Assembly: GCF_039544205.1 (NCBI RefSeq)
Contig: NZ_BAABLF010000027.1
Location: forward strand, 15,562-79,561
Reading direction: 5' to 3'
Source of the DNA: Ferrimonas gelatinilytica
GTDB lineage: Bacteria; Pseudomonadota; Gammaproteobacteria; Enterobacterales; Shewanellaceae
Length of the DNA stretch: 64,000 bases
Shown here: positions 18,041 through 26,759 of the stretch, piece by piece
Position numbering within the stretch: position 1 is the stretch's first letter
Layout: each line of letters begins with the position of its first letter
Notes under the pieces: model-generated
Told to the model about the DNA's origin: nothing
Database searches by the model: none
Seen by the model: only the letters and a program-made list of their open reading frames with translations
Position numbers and translations under genes: made by a program

Positions 18041-18835
18041 TTATTCGGTTTCCAGCGCAGTGATCTGGGCCGATTCACTGCGCCGCAGCATCTCGCCGGC
18101 CAATGCCAGGTAGGCTTTGGCGCCGGCGCTGCTCTTGTCGTAGTACATGGCGGGCGCCCCAAAACTGGGTGCCTCGGCCAGGCGAACGTTGCGGGGGATC
18201 ACGGTTCGGTAGACCTTGTCCCCGAAGTGGTTTTTCAGCTGATCCGACACGTCATTGGCAAGACGGTTCCGCGGGTCATACATGGTGCGGAGGATCCCTT
18301 CGATGGCGAGTTTTGGATTCACCAACCGGGCCAGCTTTTCAATGGTGTCCATCAGTGCGGTCAGCCCCTCCAGCGCATAGTACTCGCACTGCATCGGGAT
18401 AACGACCGCATCGGCAGCCGCCAGCGCATTCACGGTGAGCAGGTTGAGCGAGGGGGGGCAGTCGATGAAGATATAGTCGTATTGATCTCGCACCGCTTCC
18501 AGGGCCGTTCTCAGGCGGATCTCCCGGGCAAACACCTCCATCAGCTTGATCTCCGCCGCCGTCACATCACCATTGGCGGCTATCAGGTGGTATTTCCCGC
18601 TGGTTTCGGTCTGGATCACCTCACTGGCGGGGACCTCATCCACCAGCAGATCGTAGGCGGTATGGGACACCTGATACTTATCCACGCCACTGCCCATGGT
18701 GCTATTGCCCTGAGGATCGAGGTCAATCAGCAGCACCCGGCGACGGGTAGCCGCCATGGAAGCGGCCAGATTGATGCTGGTAGTAGTTTTTCCAACGCCG
18801 CCTTTCTGGTTGGCGACAGCTATGATCTTGGCCAC
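18041..18835 (-). CDS. parA: Chromosome-partitioning ATPase ParA (Soj-type)
   Basis: 264 residues. Start MAKIIAVANQKGGVGKTTTSIN contains the deviant Walker A (KGGVGKTT, about 11-18). DLDPQGNSTMG and YIFIDCPPSLNLL are the other nucleotide motifs. It lacks the long N-terminal DNA-binding part of plasmid ParA, as chromosomal forms do. It pulls ParB-parS complexes apart after origin duplication. It precedes parB by 17 bp and follows rsmG by 20 bp in one direction, the classic mnmG-rsmG-parA-parB order. Confidence 0.98.
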   Translation of the reverse strand: MAKIIAVANQKGGVGKTTTSINLAASMAATRRRVLLIDLDPQGNSTMGSGVDKYQVSHTAYDLLVDEVPASEVIQTETSGKYHLIAANGDVTAAEIKLMEVFAREIRLRTALEAVRDQYDYIFIDCPPSLNLLTVNALAAADAVVIPMQCEYYALEGLTALMDTIEKLARLVNPKLAIEGILRTMYDPRNRLANDVSDQLKNHFGDKVYRTVIPRNVRLAEAPSFGAPAMYYDKSSAGAKAYLALAGEMLRRSESAQITALETE

Positions 18836-18855
18836 GACGGAGACTCCAGATTGAG

Positions 18856-19476
18856 TTATTGGGCGGTAACGATCACCAGGTGGCGCTGCCCATCCAGCTC
18901 AGGCACCTTCAGCGCTATGGTATCGGCGATGGACAGCCCCTCTGGGAGCTGTGCCAGTTCATCCTCATTCAGTTGCCCTTTGAGGGCGTAGAAACGTCCC
19001 TGAGGGGTAGGCAGATGATGACACCAGCTCAGCATATCCTGCAATGAGGCAAATGCACGACTGAGCACACCATCAAATCCCTGTTCTGGCTGGTAAGCCT
19101 CGACCCGGCTCTCCACCGCCACCACATTGGTCAATCCCAACTGGTGGATCACCGTGCGGATAAAGCGGATCCGTTTGCCGAGGCTGTCCAGCAGGACAAA
19201 CTCCTTGTCCGGATTGCAGATCGCCAGCGGCAATCCCGGCAGCCCCGGTCCCGTCCCGACGTCGATAAAACGTTTCCCGTCGAGGTAGGGGCCGACCACC
19301 ATGCTGTCGAGCATGTGCTTAACCAGCATCTCATTGGGATCCCGCACTGAAGTGAGGTTGTAAGCCTTGTTCCACTTATCCAGCAGAGTGACCAAGGTCA
19401 CCAGTTGCGCCTGTTGTTCGGCGGTAACGGTAAGATCAGTGTCATCAATCAAGGATTTCAGGCGTTGAGCCAACAC
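18856..19476 (-). CDS. rsmG: 16S rRNA (guanine-527 N7) methyltransferase RsmG
   Basis: 206 residues, normal length. The SAM-binding loop is FIDVGTGPGLPGLPLAI (about 65-80), followed by LLDSLGKRIRF and LSRAFASLQDML, all of the RsmG/GidB type. It methylates G527 of 16S rRNA; its loss in other bacteria gives low-level streptomycin resistance. It is 88 bp downstream of mnmG, with a hairpin between them, and is followed by parAB. Confidence 0.97.
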   Translation of the reverse strand: MLAQRLKSLIDDTDLTVTAEQQAQLVTLVTLLDKWNKAYNLTSVRDPNEMLVKHMLDSMVVGPYLDGKRFIDVGTGPGLPGLPLAICNPDKEFVLLDSLGKRIRFIRTVIHQLGLTNVVAVESRVEAYQPEQGFDGVLSRAFASLQDMLSWCHHLPTPQGRFYALKGQLNEDELAQLPEGLSIADTIALKVPELDGQRHLVIVTAQ

Positions 19477-19519
19477 GTTGGCATCCTCCCACAGGGTTAA
19501 TTAGGCATTATGAAAGGAA

Positions 19520-19544
19520 CAGCGGGGCATGAAAAGCCCCGCTG
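19520..19544 (-). terminator. Intercistronic hairpin between mnmG and rsmG
   Basis: Stem CAGCGGGGC (19520-19528) with GCCCCGCTG (19536-19544). The minus-strand continuation is only moderately T-rich, so it may be a partial terminator or a transcript-stability hairpin. Confidence 0.55.
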
Positions 19545-19564
19545 CATTATCACTGGATGGGATT

Positions 19565-21454
19565 TTACGCGGTTTTGCGCAGCAGTCCGTGTTTCTTCAG
19601 GTAGACCAGCAACAGTGAGATAGCGGCTGGCGTAATACCGGAGATCCGCGAGGCGCTGCCAATGGTTTCCGGTTTGTGCTCGTTGAGCTTGGCGATCACC
19701 TCGTTCGAGAGCCCTTTGACCTCCTGGTAATCCAGGTCCAGCGGTAACACCGTTGATTCGTGCCGACGGGCTTTTTCGATCTCCTCCTTCTGGCGATCGA
19801 TGTAGCCGGCGTACTTGATCTGAATCTCCACCTGCTCGGCGGCACGGGGGTCGCTCAGCGCTGGCCCCAGGGTGTCGATTGCCATCAACTGTGCGTAGGT
19901 CATCTCTGGACGGCGGATAAGATCTTCCAGGTTGGCTTCCCGGGTCAGCGGCGATTTAAGTTGCGGATTCAGCACCAGTGCTTCATCGCTCTCTTTCTGA
20001 ACCCAGGTGCTTCGAAGACGCTGCCGCTCCTGTTCAATAGCTTCCAGCTTGGCATTAAAGCTGGCCCAGCGCTCATCATCCACCAGCCCCATGTTGCGGC
20101 CGACCTCGGTCAGGCGCAGATCCGCGTTGTCCTCGCGCAACAGGAGGCGATACTCCGCCCGCGAAGTAAACATCCGATAGGGTTCTTGGGTGCCCAGGGT
20201 GGAGAGATCATCCACCAGGACGCCAAGGTAAGCTTCGTCCCGACGCGGAGCCCAAGGGGATTCACCACGACATTGACGGGCGGCGTTGAGACCCGCAAGC
20301 AGTCCTTGGGCACCCGCTTCTTCGTAACCCGTGGTGCCATTAATCTGGCCGGCAAAGAACAGCCCCTCAATAAACTTGCTCTCCAGCGACGCTTTGAGAT
20401 CTCGCGGATCGAAGTAGTCGTACTCAATGGCATAGCCTGGGCGCAGGATCCGTGCCTGCTCGAAGCCCTTGATGGAGTGGATCAGATCCAACTGGACATC
20501 GTAGGGCAGTGAAGTGGAGATCCCGTTGGGATAGATCTCAATGCTGTTCAGCCCTTCCGGTTCGACAAAGATCTGGTGCGAAGTCTTGTCCGCAAAGCGC
20601 ATGATCTTGTCCTCTACCGAAGGGCAGTAGCGCGGCCCGATCCCATCGATTACCCCGGTATACATGGGACTGCGATCCAGTCCACGACGAATGATCTCGT
20701 GCGTTTTTTCATTGGTGTGGGTGATGAAACAGGAGATTTGCCGGGGCTGCATACTGCGATCACCGATGTAGGACATCAGTGGCGTCGGGTTATCGCCCGG
20801 TTGTTCCTGCATCACGGAAAAATCGAGGCTGCGTGCATCCAGTCGCGCCGGAGTACCGGTTTTCAGCCGATCCATACGGAAGGGCAACTCCCGAAGACGG
20901 TGGGCGAGGGCAACCGCGTTGGTATCCCCGATCCGGCCTCCACCGTAGTTATCGAGACCGATATGAATCTTGCCGTCCAGGAAAGTACCAACGGTGAGTA
21001 CTACAGTGCTGGCTGAAAAATGGATACCCGCATCGGTGATCACACCGGTGACCCGATCCTGCTCCAGGATCAGATCATTCACCCCTTGCTGGAAGATCTG
21101 CAGGTTCTCCTGGCGAAACAGGATCTCCTGGATCGCCTGCCGGTAGAGCGCGCGATCCGCTTGAGCGCGTGTCGCGCGGACAGCCGGCCCCTTAGAGGCA
21201 TTGAGCGTACGGAACTGGATCCCGGCACGATCCGTTGCCAGAGCCATGGCACCACCCAGAGCATCGATCTCTTTAACCAGGTGCCCTTTGCCGATTCCGC
21301 CAATGGCGGGGTTACAGGACATCTGTCCCAGAGTATCGAGGTTATGGGTCAGCAGCAGAGTTTTGCTGCCGGTGCGGGCGCTAGCGAGAGCGGCTTCAGT
21401 ACCCGCATGACCGCCGCCAACAACGATGACATCAAAATGTTCTTGTACCTGCAT
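19565..21454 (-). CDS. mnmG: tRNA uridine-5-carboxymethylaminomethyl modification enzyme MnmG (GidA)
   Basis: 629 residues, standard length. FAD-binding loop VVGGGHAGTEAALASAR is at about 12-28 and the signature GPRYCPSVEDKI at about 270. The C-terminal helical part binds MnmE (SNEVIAKLNEHKPETIGSASRISGITPAAI). With MnmE it modifies the wobble uridine of several tRNAs. It lies immediately beside oriC, transcribed away from it, as in E. coli, where its transcription influences origin opening. Confidence 0.99.
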   Translation of the reverse strand: MQVQEHFDVIVVGGGHAGTEAALASARTGSKTLLLTHNLDTLGQMSCNPAIGGIGKGHLVKEIDALGGAMALATDRAGIQFRTLNASKGPAVRATRAQADRALYRQAIQEILFRQENLQIFQQGVNDLILEQDRVTGVITDAGIHFSASTVVLTVGTFLDGKIHIGLDNYGGGRIGDTNAVALAHRLRELPFRMDRLKTGTPARLDARSLDFSVMQEQPGDNPTPLMSYIGDRSMQPRQISCFITHTNEKTHEIIRRGLDRSPMYTGVIDGIGPRYCPSVEDKIMRFADKTSHQIFVEPEGLNSIEIYPNGISTSLPYDVQLDLIHSIKGFEQARILRPGYAIEYDYFDPRDLKASLESKFIEGLFFAGQINGTTGYEEAGAQGLLAGLNAARQCRGESPWAPRRDEAYLGVLVDDLSTLGTQEPYRMFTSRAEYRLLLREDNADLRLTEVGRNMGLVDDERWASFNAKLEAIEQERQRLRSTWVQKESDEALVLNPQLKSPLTREANLEDLIRRPEMTYAQLMAIDTLGPALSDPRAAEQVEIQIKYAGYIDRQKEEIEKARRHESTVLPLDLDYQEVKGLSNEVIAKLNEHKPETIGSASRISGITPAAISLLLVYLKKHGLLRKTA

Positions 21455-21534
21455 GAACCACTACCTACCTGACCAATCATTGGGGTGAAAAAAGCGCTGC
21501 ATTCTACCACTGGGAAGCCTGGTTAGAAAGATTA

Positions 21535-21890
21535 TAAATTGACCAGTTCGATCGGGCTCGATCCTTAAATATTAAAAGATCTATTTAAAGATCTTTTATG
21601 TTTACTCTTATTAGTTCACGCGATCTTTGTGGACAACTCCCGGATCCCATTGCTGTGCGGGCGTTTAGAGAGGATCGCAAGCTGTGATCTGATCGGGATC
21701 TAAAGGATCGGAGCCTCTGGATAGATCGCGATCTTATGCACAGGGGCGATCCTTCCGGATCCTTACTTGTGATTAGTTGTCAGGTTTACCACAGAAATAA
21801 ATGCACTTATTCACACATGGCTGTGGTTAGATCTTTGATCTATGAATAACTCTCCTGAGCCTGTGATCAAATGGGATCCATACGGGGGAT
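21535..21890. other. oriC: Chromosomal replication origin oriC
   Basis: Gene-free, A+T-rich region between mnmG and mioC, the same place as E. coli oriC. I count 21 GATC sites between 21550 and 21897. DnaA boxes: TGTGGACAA at 21628-21636 (one mismatch, R1-like position), TTATGCACA at 21734-21742, TTATTCACA at 21807-21815 (both perfect TTATNCACA), plus one-mismatch boxes at 21785-21793 and 21841-21849. The unwinding element lies at the mnmG side. The left edge and exact end are estimates. Confidence 0.93.
21563..21614. other. DNA unwinding element of oriC
   Basis: A+T-rich block with two GATC-headed 13-mer-like units: GATCTATTTAAAG (21578-21590) and GATCTTTTATGTT (21590-21602), the second matching GATCTNTTNTTTT at 12 of 13 places. 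It ends CTCTTATTAG, the same string found at this position in E. coli oriC. Confidence 0.85.
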
Positions 21891-22325
21891 CTAGATCCTG
21901 TCCAGCCAACCAGTAAGCCAGCTTAGTGCTTGATCTTCTGGCAGATCTATCTGTTGAACATCGATTCTGATCTTGTCCACAAGCGGGGTTGCACCGCTGG
22001 ATCGTAGTGCGGGATCCAGCAGATCAAGGGCGCCACAAAAGGTGTCATAGCTGGAATCACCGATCCCACAAAGGGCATACCTGTGCTGGCTTAGATCCGG
22101 TTGAGTTTCGAGCCAATGGGCGAAGGGCAGAAGGTTCTCTGGCAGCTCTCCGGCACCATGGGTCGAGGTGACCAGCAGCCAAAAGGGGGCTTCAAGCAGC
22201 GCTTGTGGATCGAAGTCTAGGCCGTAGTGGATCTCATGTCCGGCCGATTCCAATACTGGCTGCAGCTCGTCGGCGACCGCTTCCGCACCGCCGAGGGTGG
22301 TACCTATGATCAGTGCGATCTTCAT
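21891..22325 (-). CDS. mioC: Flavodoxin-like protein MioC
   Basis: 144 residues. FMN-binding loop GTTLGGAEAVADEL (about 8-21) replaces the usual T-x-T-G-x-T, and STHGAGELPENLLPFAHWL and CGIGDSSYDTFCGALD are the family loops. E. coli MioC is an FMN protein linked to biotin synthesis, and its transcription runs into oriC. Here too the gene points into oriC and its stop codon touches the origin edge. AGAGAGGAA is the ribosome site. GATC sites continue into its coding sequence. Confidence 0.95.
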   Translation of the reverse strand: MKIALIIGTTLGGAEAVADELQPVLESAGHEIHYGLDFDPQALLEAPFWLLVTSTHGAGELPENLLPFAHWLETQPDLSQHRYALCGIGDSSYDTFCGALDLLDPALRSSGATPLVDKIRIDVQQIDLPEDQALSWLTGWLDRI

Positions 22326-22449
22326 GGGGGTTCCTCTCTGGATTGTTTAAGGCTGTTGCGGAGTATACGGCAAGGGATTGAGCTGGCAGAGTGGATGCGA
22401 TCATCTTGGTAGGGAGAGTAGTGGCCATAACTCGGAGCCCGATAATGAC

Positions 22450-22479
22450 AAAAATGCCCTCGATGACGAGGGCATTTTT
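22450..22479 (-). terminator. Rho-independent terminator of mnmE
   Basis: Perfect 13-bp stem AAAAATGCCCTCG (22450-22462) with its complement (22467-22479), loop ATGA. It lies just after the mnmE stop and separates it from mioC. Confidence 0.93.
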
Positions 22480-22493
22480 GATGTCCGGGACAG

Positions 22494-23861
22494 TTATTTA
22501 CCGATACAGAACGACGAGAAGATGCGACCAAGAAGATCATCGGAACTGAATGCACCGGTGATCTCCGAGAGGGCATGCTGGGCCAGTCGAAGCTCCTCCG
22601 CCAGCAGCTCGCCGGCATGGAACACCCTGAGCTGCTCTTCGCCGTTATCCAGGTGTTGTCTGGCCAATGCCAGGGCTTCCAAATGGCGTTGGCGCGCCAT
22701 GAATCCCCCCTCCGAGGTACCCTGATAACCCATACAGGCCTTGAGGTGCTCTTTCAGCAGGTTCACGCCATCACCGCTCTTCGCGGACAAGCGAAACAGC
22801 GGATGCTCCCCGGCTTCGCTTTGCCCCAGTGATTCTCCGGTCAGGTCGGCTTTGTTGCGGATGATGGAGATCCCCATCCCTTCGGGAAGGCGGTGAAGGA
22901 ACTCCGGCCATATCTCTTCCGGATCCGTTGCTGGGGTGTCGGTACCGTCCACCATGAGCAGAACTCGGTCCGCCTGCTCGATCTCGCTCCAGGCCCTTTC
23001 GATACCTATCCGTTCCACTTCGTCCGAGGCTTCTCGAAGCCCCGCGGTATCAATGATGTGCAGGGGCATACCATCGATATGGATATGTTCTCTGAGCACG
23101 TCCCGGGTGGTGCCGGCGATGTCGGTGACAATGGCGGACTCTCGCCCTGCCAGGGCGTTAAGCAGGCTGGATTTTCCGGCGTTGGGACGTCCGGCGATCA
23201 CTACCTTCATCCCCTCCCGCATCAGAGCCCCCTGACGGGCGCTGTCCTGAACCTGAGTTAACTGGGTCCGAACCGTTTGAAGCTCCTCGGCAATGCGGCC
23301 ATCGGCCAGGAAATCGACCTCCTCTTCCGGGAAGTCGATGGCGGCTTCGACGTAGATCCGCAACCGGGTCAGTTGCTCCACCAGGTCGTCGACCTTGGCG
23401 GAAAACTCCCCCTGAAGCGAGTGCATGGCGCTGCGCACCGCCTGCTCCGAGCTGGCTTCGATCAGATCGGCGATCGCCTCCGCCTGGGCCAGATCCAACT
23501 TGTCGTTGAGAAAGGCACGTTCAGAGAATTCGCCGGGACGAGCCGTCCGGATCCCGGGCTGACGTAGGATCTCGCGGATCAGCAGATCCATTACCACGGG
23601 GCCGCCATGACCCTGCAGTTCCAGTATGTCTTCGCCGGTGAAGGAGTTTGGGGCTTTGAACATCAGGGCAATGCCCTGATCCAGCACCTGGCCTTGGTGA
23701 TCTTTGAAGGCCAGGTATTCGGCATAGCGGGTTTTGGGGACACGGCCAAGCAGGGCGTGGGCAACCTGTTCGGCCCGCTTGCCTGAGACCCGCACGATGC
23801 CGACGCCGCCGCGACCGGGGGCGGTGGCCTGCGCCACTATGGTGTCGTTGTGATCGGTCAT
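22494..23861 (-). CDS. mnmE: tRNA modification GTPase MnmE (TrmE)
   Basis: 455 residues. The N-terminal folate-binding domain (about 1-118) begins with DTIVAQATAPGRGGVGIVRVSG. The G domain has P-loop GRPNAGKSSLLN (about 225), switch DIAGTTRD, DTAGLRE and NKAD. The C-terminus FCIGK carries the conserved Cys. It partners MnmG in wobble-uridine modification. It is 108 bp after yidC on the same strand and has its own terminator. Confidence 0.98.
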   Translation of the reverse strand: MTDHNDTIVAQATAPGRGGVGIVRVSGKRAEQVAHALLGRVPKTRYAEYLAFKDHQGQVLDQGIALMFKAPNSFTGEDILELQGHGGPVVMDLLIREILRQPGIRTARPGEFSERAFLNDKLDLAQAEAIADLIEASSEQAVRSAMHSLQGEFSAKVDDLVEQLTRLRIYVEAAIDFPEEEVDFLADGRIAEELQTVRTQLTQVQDSARQGALMREGMKVVIAGRPNAGKSSLLNALAGRESAIVTDIAGTTRDVLREHIHIDGMPLHIIDTAGLREASDEVERIGIERAWSEIEQADRVLLMVDGTDTPATDPEEIWPEFLHRLPEGMGISIIRNKADLTGESLGQSEAGEHPLFRLSAKSGDGVNLLKEHLKACMGYQGTSEGGFMARQRHLEALALARQHLDNGEEQLRVFHAGELLAEELRLAQHALSEITGAFSSDDLLGRIFSSFCIGK

Positions 23862-23927
23862 GCTACTTCCGAGAAAATTTTTGCCAAGTGTAACCGCTCT
23901 GGCGGTTTTGGGGGAAAGGGAGGTATG

Positions 23928-23951
23928 AAAAAGGCGGCCTTCCGGCCGCCT
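23928..23951 (-). terminator. Terminator of yidC
   Basis: Stem AGGCGGCC (23932-23939) with GGCCGCCT (23944-23951), loop TTCC, followed on the minus strand by TTTTTCATACC. Confidence 0.88.
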
Positions 23952-23969
23952 CGTTGAAAGGGCTTTAGC

Positions 23970-25583
23970 TTACTTAAGCCCCTGGGCATCCAGTTGACGA
24001 TAGATGACCACTTGCTGGGTGATGGACACCAGGTTACCCACCAGCCAGTACAGTACCAGACCGGCAGGGAACCACAGGAAGAAGAAGGTGAACATCACCG
24101 GCATGTACTGCATGATCTTCTGCTGCATCGGATCCATGGTCGCCATGGTCGGCTGCATCTTCTGCATTGCGAACATGGAGAGGCCCATCAGGATAGGCAG
24201 GATGTAGTAGGGATCCTTCTGGGACAGGTCGGTGATCCAGAACATGAAGTCTGCATGGCGAAGTTCTACCCCTTCCAGCAGTACCCAGTAGAAGGCGATG
24301 AAGATGGGGAATTGCAGCAATAGCGGCAGACAGCCACCCATGGGGTTGACCTTCTCTTTCTTGTACAGCTCCATCATCGCCTGGCTCATGCGCTGACGGT
24401 CGTCGCCAAAGCGCTCCTTGAGGTCCTGCAGTTTCGGCTGCAGTTTGCGCATCTTGGCCATGGAGGTGTACTGCGCCTTGGTCAGCGGGTACATAAAGCC
24501 ACGGATGATCAGGGTCATCACGATGATGGCAAAGCCCCAGTTGCCGACCAACGAGTGCAGGAACATCAGTAGCTTGTACAGCGGCAGGGCGATAAACCAG
24601 AGCCAACCGTAATCGACAACCAGGTTCAGGGTCGGAGACAGCTCAGACAGGGCTGCCTGGTCTTTTGGTCCCACATAGAGGGACGCGCCGGTGGTCAGTT
24701 CACTGCCGGGGGCGATCACCTGGGAGGGCTGCTTAACGCCGATGATGGCTTCACCATTGAGGCTGCGGCTGTACAGCTCGTTGCGCTCCTGGGGCTGAGG
24801 TACCCAGGCGGACACGAAATAGTGCTGCAACATGGCAACCCAGCCACCCTCGGTCAGCTCAGCCAGGTTGTTCTTGGCAATCTTATCGAAGCTGTACTTT
24901 TCGTAACGGGTATCGGCTGTGCTGTAGGCGGCGCCACGGTAAGTGGGCATGAACATGCTGCCCTCTTTTTTACCGGTGCTCTGCTTGAGCTGGGTGTACA
25001 TCTGAACCTGAGCATTCTGCTCACTGCCGTTGCGAACCACGTAATCGACTCGGACATCGTACTGGCCACGGACGAAGGTAAAGCGCTTTTCGAAGGTGAT
25101 ACCGTTGGCGTCGGTAAATACCATGGGCACCACCAGGGTGTCCTGACCTTCGGACAGAGTGAAGGACTGGCCTTCAACCGAGTAGGTGGGACGCTGCTGG
25201 CTATCCGGGCCTTGGGCCCCGATCAGACCACTCTGTGCCACGTAGGTGAACTGGCTGTCATTCTCCAGGATGGTTAACGGCTCGTCACCTCCCTGTTCCA
25301 GCTTGTGCTTGGGCAGTGCGGCAAAGACGACATCGCCGCCTACCGGATCGATTTTCAACTGCAGGGTGTCGGTGGTCACCGATATCAGGTCTGCCGAGGA
25401 GCGCTGGGCACCAATGGGCGCATCACTGGTTTGGCTGGCCTGAGGCACGTCTGCCGAAGGGGCTGCCAGGGTGCTGGCCTGTTCGGTAGGGGCCGGAGGG
25501 TTCTGATCGATGTTCCACTGTTGCCACAGCAAGAAGCTGACGAACAGCAATCCGATCAGGATTAAATTACGTTGTGATTCCAT
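23970..25583 (-). CDS. yidC: Membrane protein insertase YidC
   Basis: 537 residues, the long proteobacterial form. N-terminal membrane helix NLILIGLLFVSFLLWQQW, a large periplasmic domain (about 60-330, with FTFVRGQYDVRVDYVVRNGS), then the conserved membrane core from about 350 (GWLWFIALPLYKLLMFLH, GNWGFAIIVMTLIIRGFMYPLTKAQYTSMAKMR, FAFYWVLLEGVELR-like segment). It inserts proteins, including Fo subunits, into the inner membrane. It lies 6 bp after yidD, in the conserved rpmH-rnpA-yidD-yidC-mnmE string. Confidence 0.98.
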   Translation of the reverse strand: MESQRNLILIGLLFVSFLLWQQWNIDQNPPAPTEQASTLAAPSADVPQASQTSDAPIGAQRSSADLISVTTDTLQLKIDPVGGDVVFAALPKHKLEQGGDEPLTILENDSQFTYVAQSGLIGAQGPDSQQRPTYSVEGQSFTLSEGQDTLVVPMVFTDANGITFEKRFTFVRGQYDVRVDYVVRNGSEQNAQVQMYTQLKQSTGKKEGSMFMPTYRGAAYSTADTRYEKYSFDKIAKNNLAELTEGGWVAMLQHYFVSAWVPQPQERNELYSRSLNGEAIIGVKQPSQVIAPGSELTTGASLYVGPKDQAALSELSPTLNLVVDYGWLWFIALPLYKLLMFLHSLVGNWGFAIIVMTLIIRGFMYPLTKAQYTSMAKMRKLQPKLQDLKERFGDDRQRMSQAMMELYKKEKVNPMGGCLPLLLQFPIFIAFYWVLLEGVELRHADFMFWITDLSQKDPYYILPILMGLSMFAMQKMQPTMATMDPMQQKIMQYMPVMFTFFFLWFPAGLVLYWLVGNLVSITQQVVIYRQLDAQGLK

Positions 25584-25589
25584 AAGTTA

Positions 25590-25841
25590 TCAGTCTCTGC
25601 CTTGTTTGGCTTTGGGAACCGGATCATGGCCACCCGGGTGCAAAGGGTGACATTTTAATATGCGTGCGATGGCTAACCAACACCCGTATATCGCTCCATG
25701 GTGTGCGATGGCATCCACGGTATAGTGGGAACAAGTGGGCGTGAACCGACAGCGGGGGCCCAGCATGGGGCTGATCCACTTTTGGTAGCCGCGTACCAAT
25801 CCTATCAGGACTCGTTGCAACGGCGAATGAGCTTGCGCCAT
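25590..25841 (-). CDS. yidD: Membrane protein insertion efficiency factor YidD
   Basis: 83 residues. Contains GYQKWISPMLGPRCRFTPTCSHY and LKCHPLHPGGHDPVP, the conserved cysteine-rich core of the family. A small membrane-associated helper for YidC. Its start lies 37 bases inside the 3' end of rnpA in another frame; the same overlap is known in E. coli, so I trust it. Confidence 0.96.
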   Translation of the reverse strand: MAQAHSPLQRVLIGLVRGYQKWISPMLGPRCRFTPTCSHYTVDAIAHHGAIYGCWLAIARILKCHPLHPGGHDPVPKAKQGRD

Positions 25842-26179
25842 AACTTGTTGACCAGTTTATGCAGGGCAGCGTTATCCAGCTCGTCTACCCCTTTCTTGGC
25901 AATCACCACGATGTCCACCGGCGGCAAGGCATGCTGCTGAAGGCGAAAGCTGTCTCGCACAACGCGCTTGATGCGGTTTCGCTGGCAGGCTTTTTTGACG
26001 TGTTTTTTGGCGATGGTGAGGCCGAGACGGGGATGCTCCAGACCATTGGGCAGGGCTAGGAGGGTTAACTGGGGAGAGGCTGACCGAACAGGGTTAGCGA
26101 AGACGGGTTTGAAATCGCCGGGAGTTAACAGACGTAACTCCCGGCCGAAGGTGTATCGCACCGGAGAGGCGCTTTGCAT
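25805..26179 (-). CDS. rnpA: Ribonuclease P protein component RnpA
   Basis: 124 residues. Core motif CQRNRIKRVVRDSFRLQQHALP is the RNR signature, and GLTIAKKHVKKA precedes it. It binds the RNase P RNA and helps process the 5' ends of tRNAs. It starts 6 bases after the rpmH stop, so the two are co-transcribed, and overlaps yidD. The first residues (MQSASPVRYTF) are less conserved, so a slightly later start cannot be excluded. Confidence 0.96.
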   Translation of the reverse strand: MQSASPVRYTFGRELRLLTPGDFKPVFANPVRSASPQLTLLALPNGLEHPRLGLTIAKKHVKKACQRNRIKRVVRDSFRLQQHALPPVDIVVIAKKGVDELDNAALHKLVNKLWRKLIRRCNES

Positions 26180-26185
26180 AATGAA

Positions 26186-26320
26186 TTATGCGGACAGGCG
26201 AGCGCGGCCTTTGGCGCGACGACGAGCCAGTACCTGACGACCGTTTTTAGTGGCCATGCGGGCACGGAAACCGTGGTTACGCTTACGCTTCAGAACGCTC
26301 GGTTGAAAAGTACGTTTCAT
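26186..26320 (-). CDS. rpmH: 50S ribosomal protein L34 RpmH
   Basis: 44 residues, translated directly from the minus strand: starts MKRTFQPSVLKRKRNHGFRA and ends RRRAKGRARLSA, with the basic composition and length of L34. It is the first gene of the rpmH-rnpA-yidD-yidC string and stands head to head with dnaA, as in most bacteria. A strong promoter lies 94-123 bases upstream. Confidence 0.98.
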   Translation of the reverse strand: MKRTFQPSVLKRKRNHGFRARMATKNGRQVLARRRAKGRARLSA

Positions 26321-26413
26321 AGCTTTTTACCGTATTCAGTTAACTGTACAGATTAACTTTAAACGCCCACCCCAAGCTTAGCTTGGTGATCGGGCGGTTC
26401 AAAAAGAGGCCGA

Positions 26414-26443
26414 ATTCTAATAAAAAACGACCACCACCGTCAA
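26414..26443 (-). promoter_or_regulatory. rpmH promoter
   Basis: On the minus strand: TTGACG (26443-26438), 18-base spacer, TAGAAT (26419-26414). This gives a leader of about 87 bases. Confidence 0.75.
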
Positions 26444-26489
26444 ATGAAATTGCGGTGTTTTCTTTTCACTCGGGTCTACCCCCAGTTGT

Positions 26490-26498
26490 TGTGGATAA
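26490..26498 (-). promoter_or_regulatory. DnaA box upstream of dnaA
   Basis: TGTGGATAA, the exact complement of TTATCCACA, the strongest DnaA-box sequence. It lies about 260 bases before the dnaA start. Confidence 0.85.
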
Positions 26499-26759
26499 AA
26501 CTGTGTATCCACCACTAGATATAGACAGCCGGATCGCGGATCGGATCCGACCGGCGGCATTATATAGATCGCACTGATCCCTTTCTAGCCCTTATTTAAT
26601 CAGCGTTTCGCTGCGGGGATCCTGGCGATCCCGGGATCCGATCTGACCAAAAGATCTTGGATCGGATCTGTTGATAACCTTCTCTAAGCTATGGTGATCA
26701 CTGAGCAACATGGGTAAAATTGCTTCTCTTTGGTGTTCTAGTTTTCGGGGAAGATCGCG

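Larger units (their letters stand above)
26321..26759. promoter_or_regulatory. rpmH-dnaA intergenic region: promoters, DnaA box and GATC cluster
   Basis: 439 bases between divergent genes. It contains the rpmH promoter (26414-26443), a perfect DnaA box TGTGGATAA (26490-26498) and a one-mismatch box TGTTGATAA (26669-26677). Fourteen GATC sites lie between 26532 and 26756, plus one at 26388. A dyad CCAAGCT-T-AGCTTGG lies at 26372-26386 in the rpmH leader. The boxes and GATC sites suggest autoregulation of dnaA by DnaA and sequestration of its promoter by SeqA after replication. Confidence 0.85.

Noticed and set aside
21768..21830. Additional DnaA boxes TGTGATTAG and TGTGGTTAG in oriC
   Set aside because: Each has two mismatches to TGTGNAWAA; not counted.
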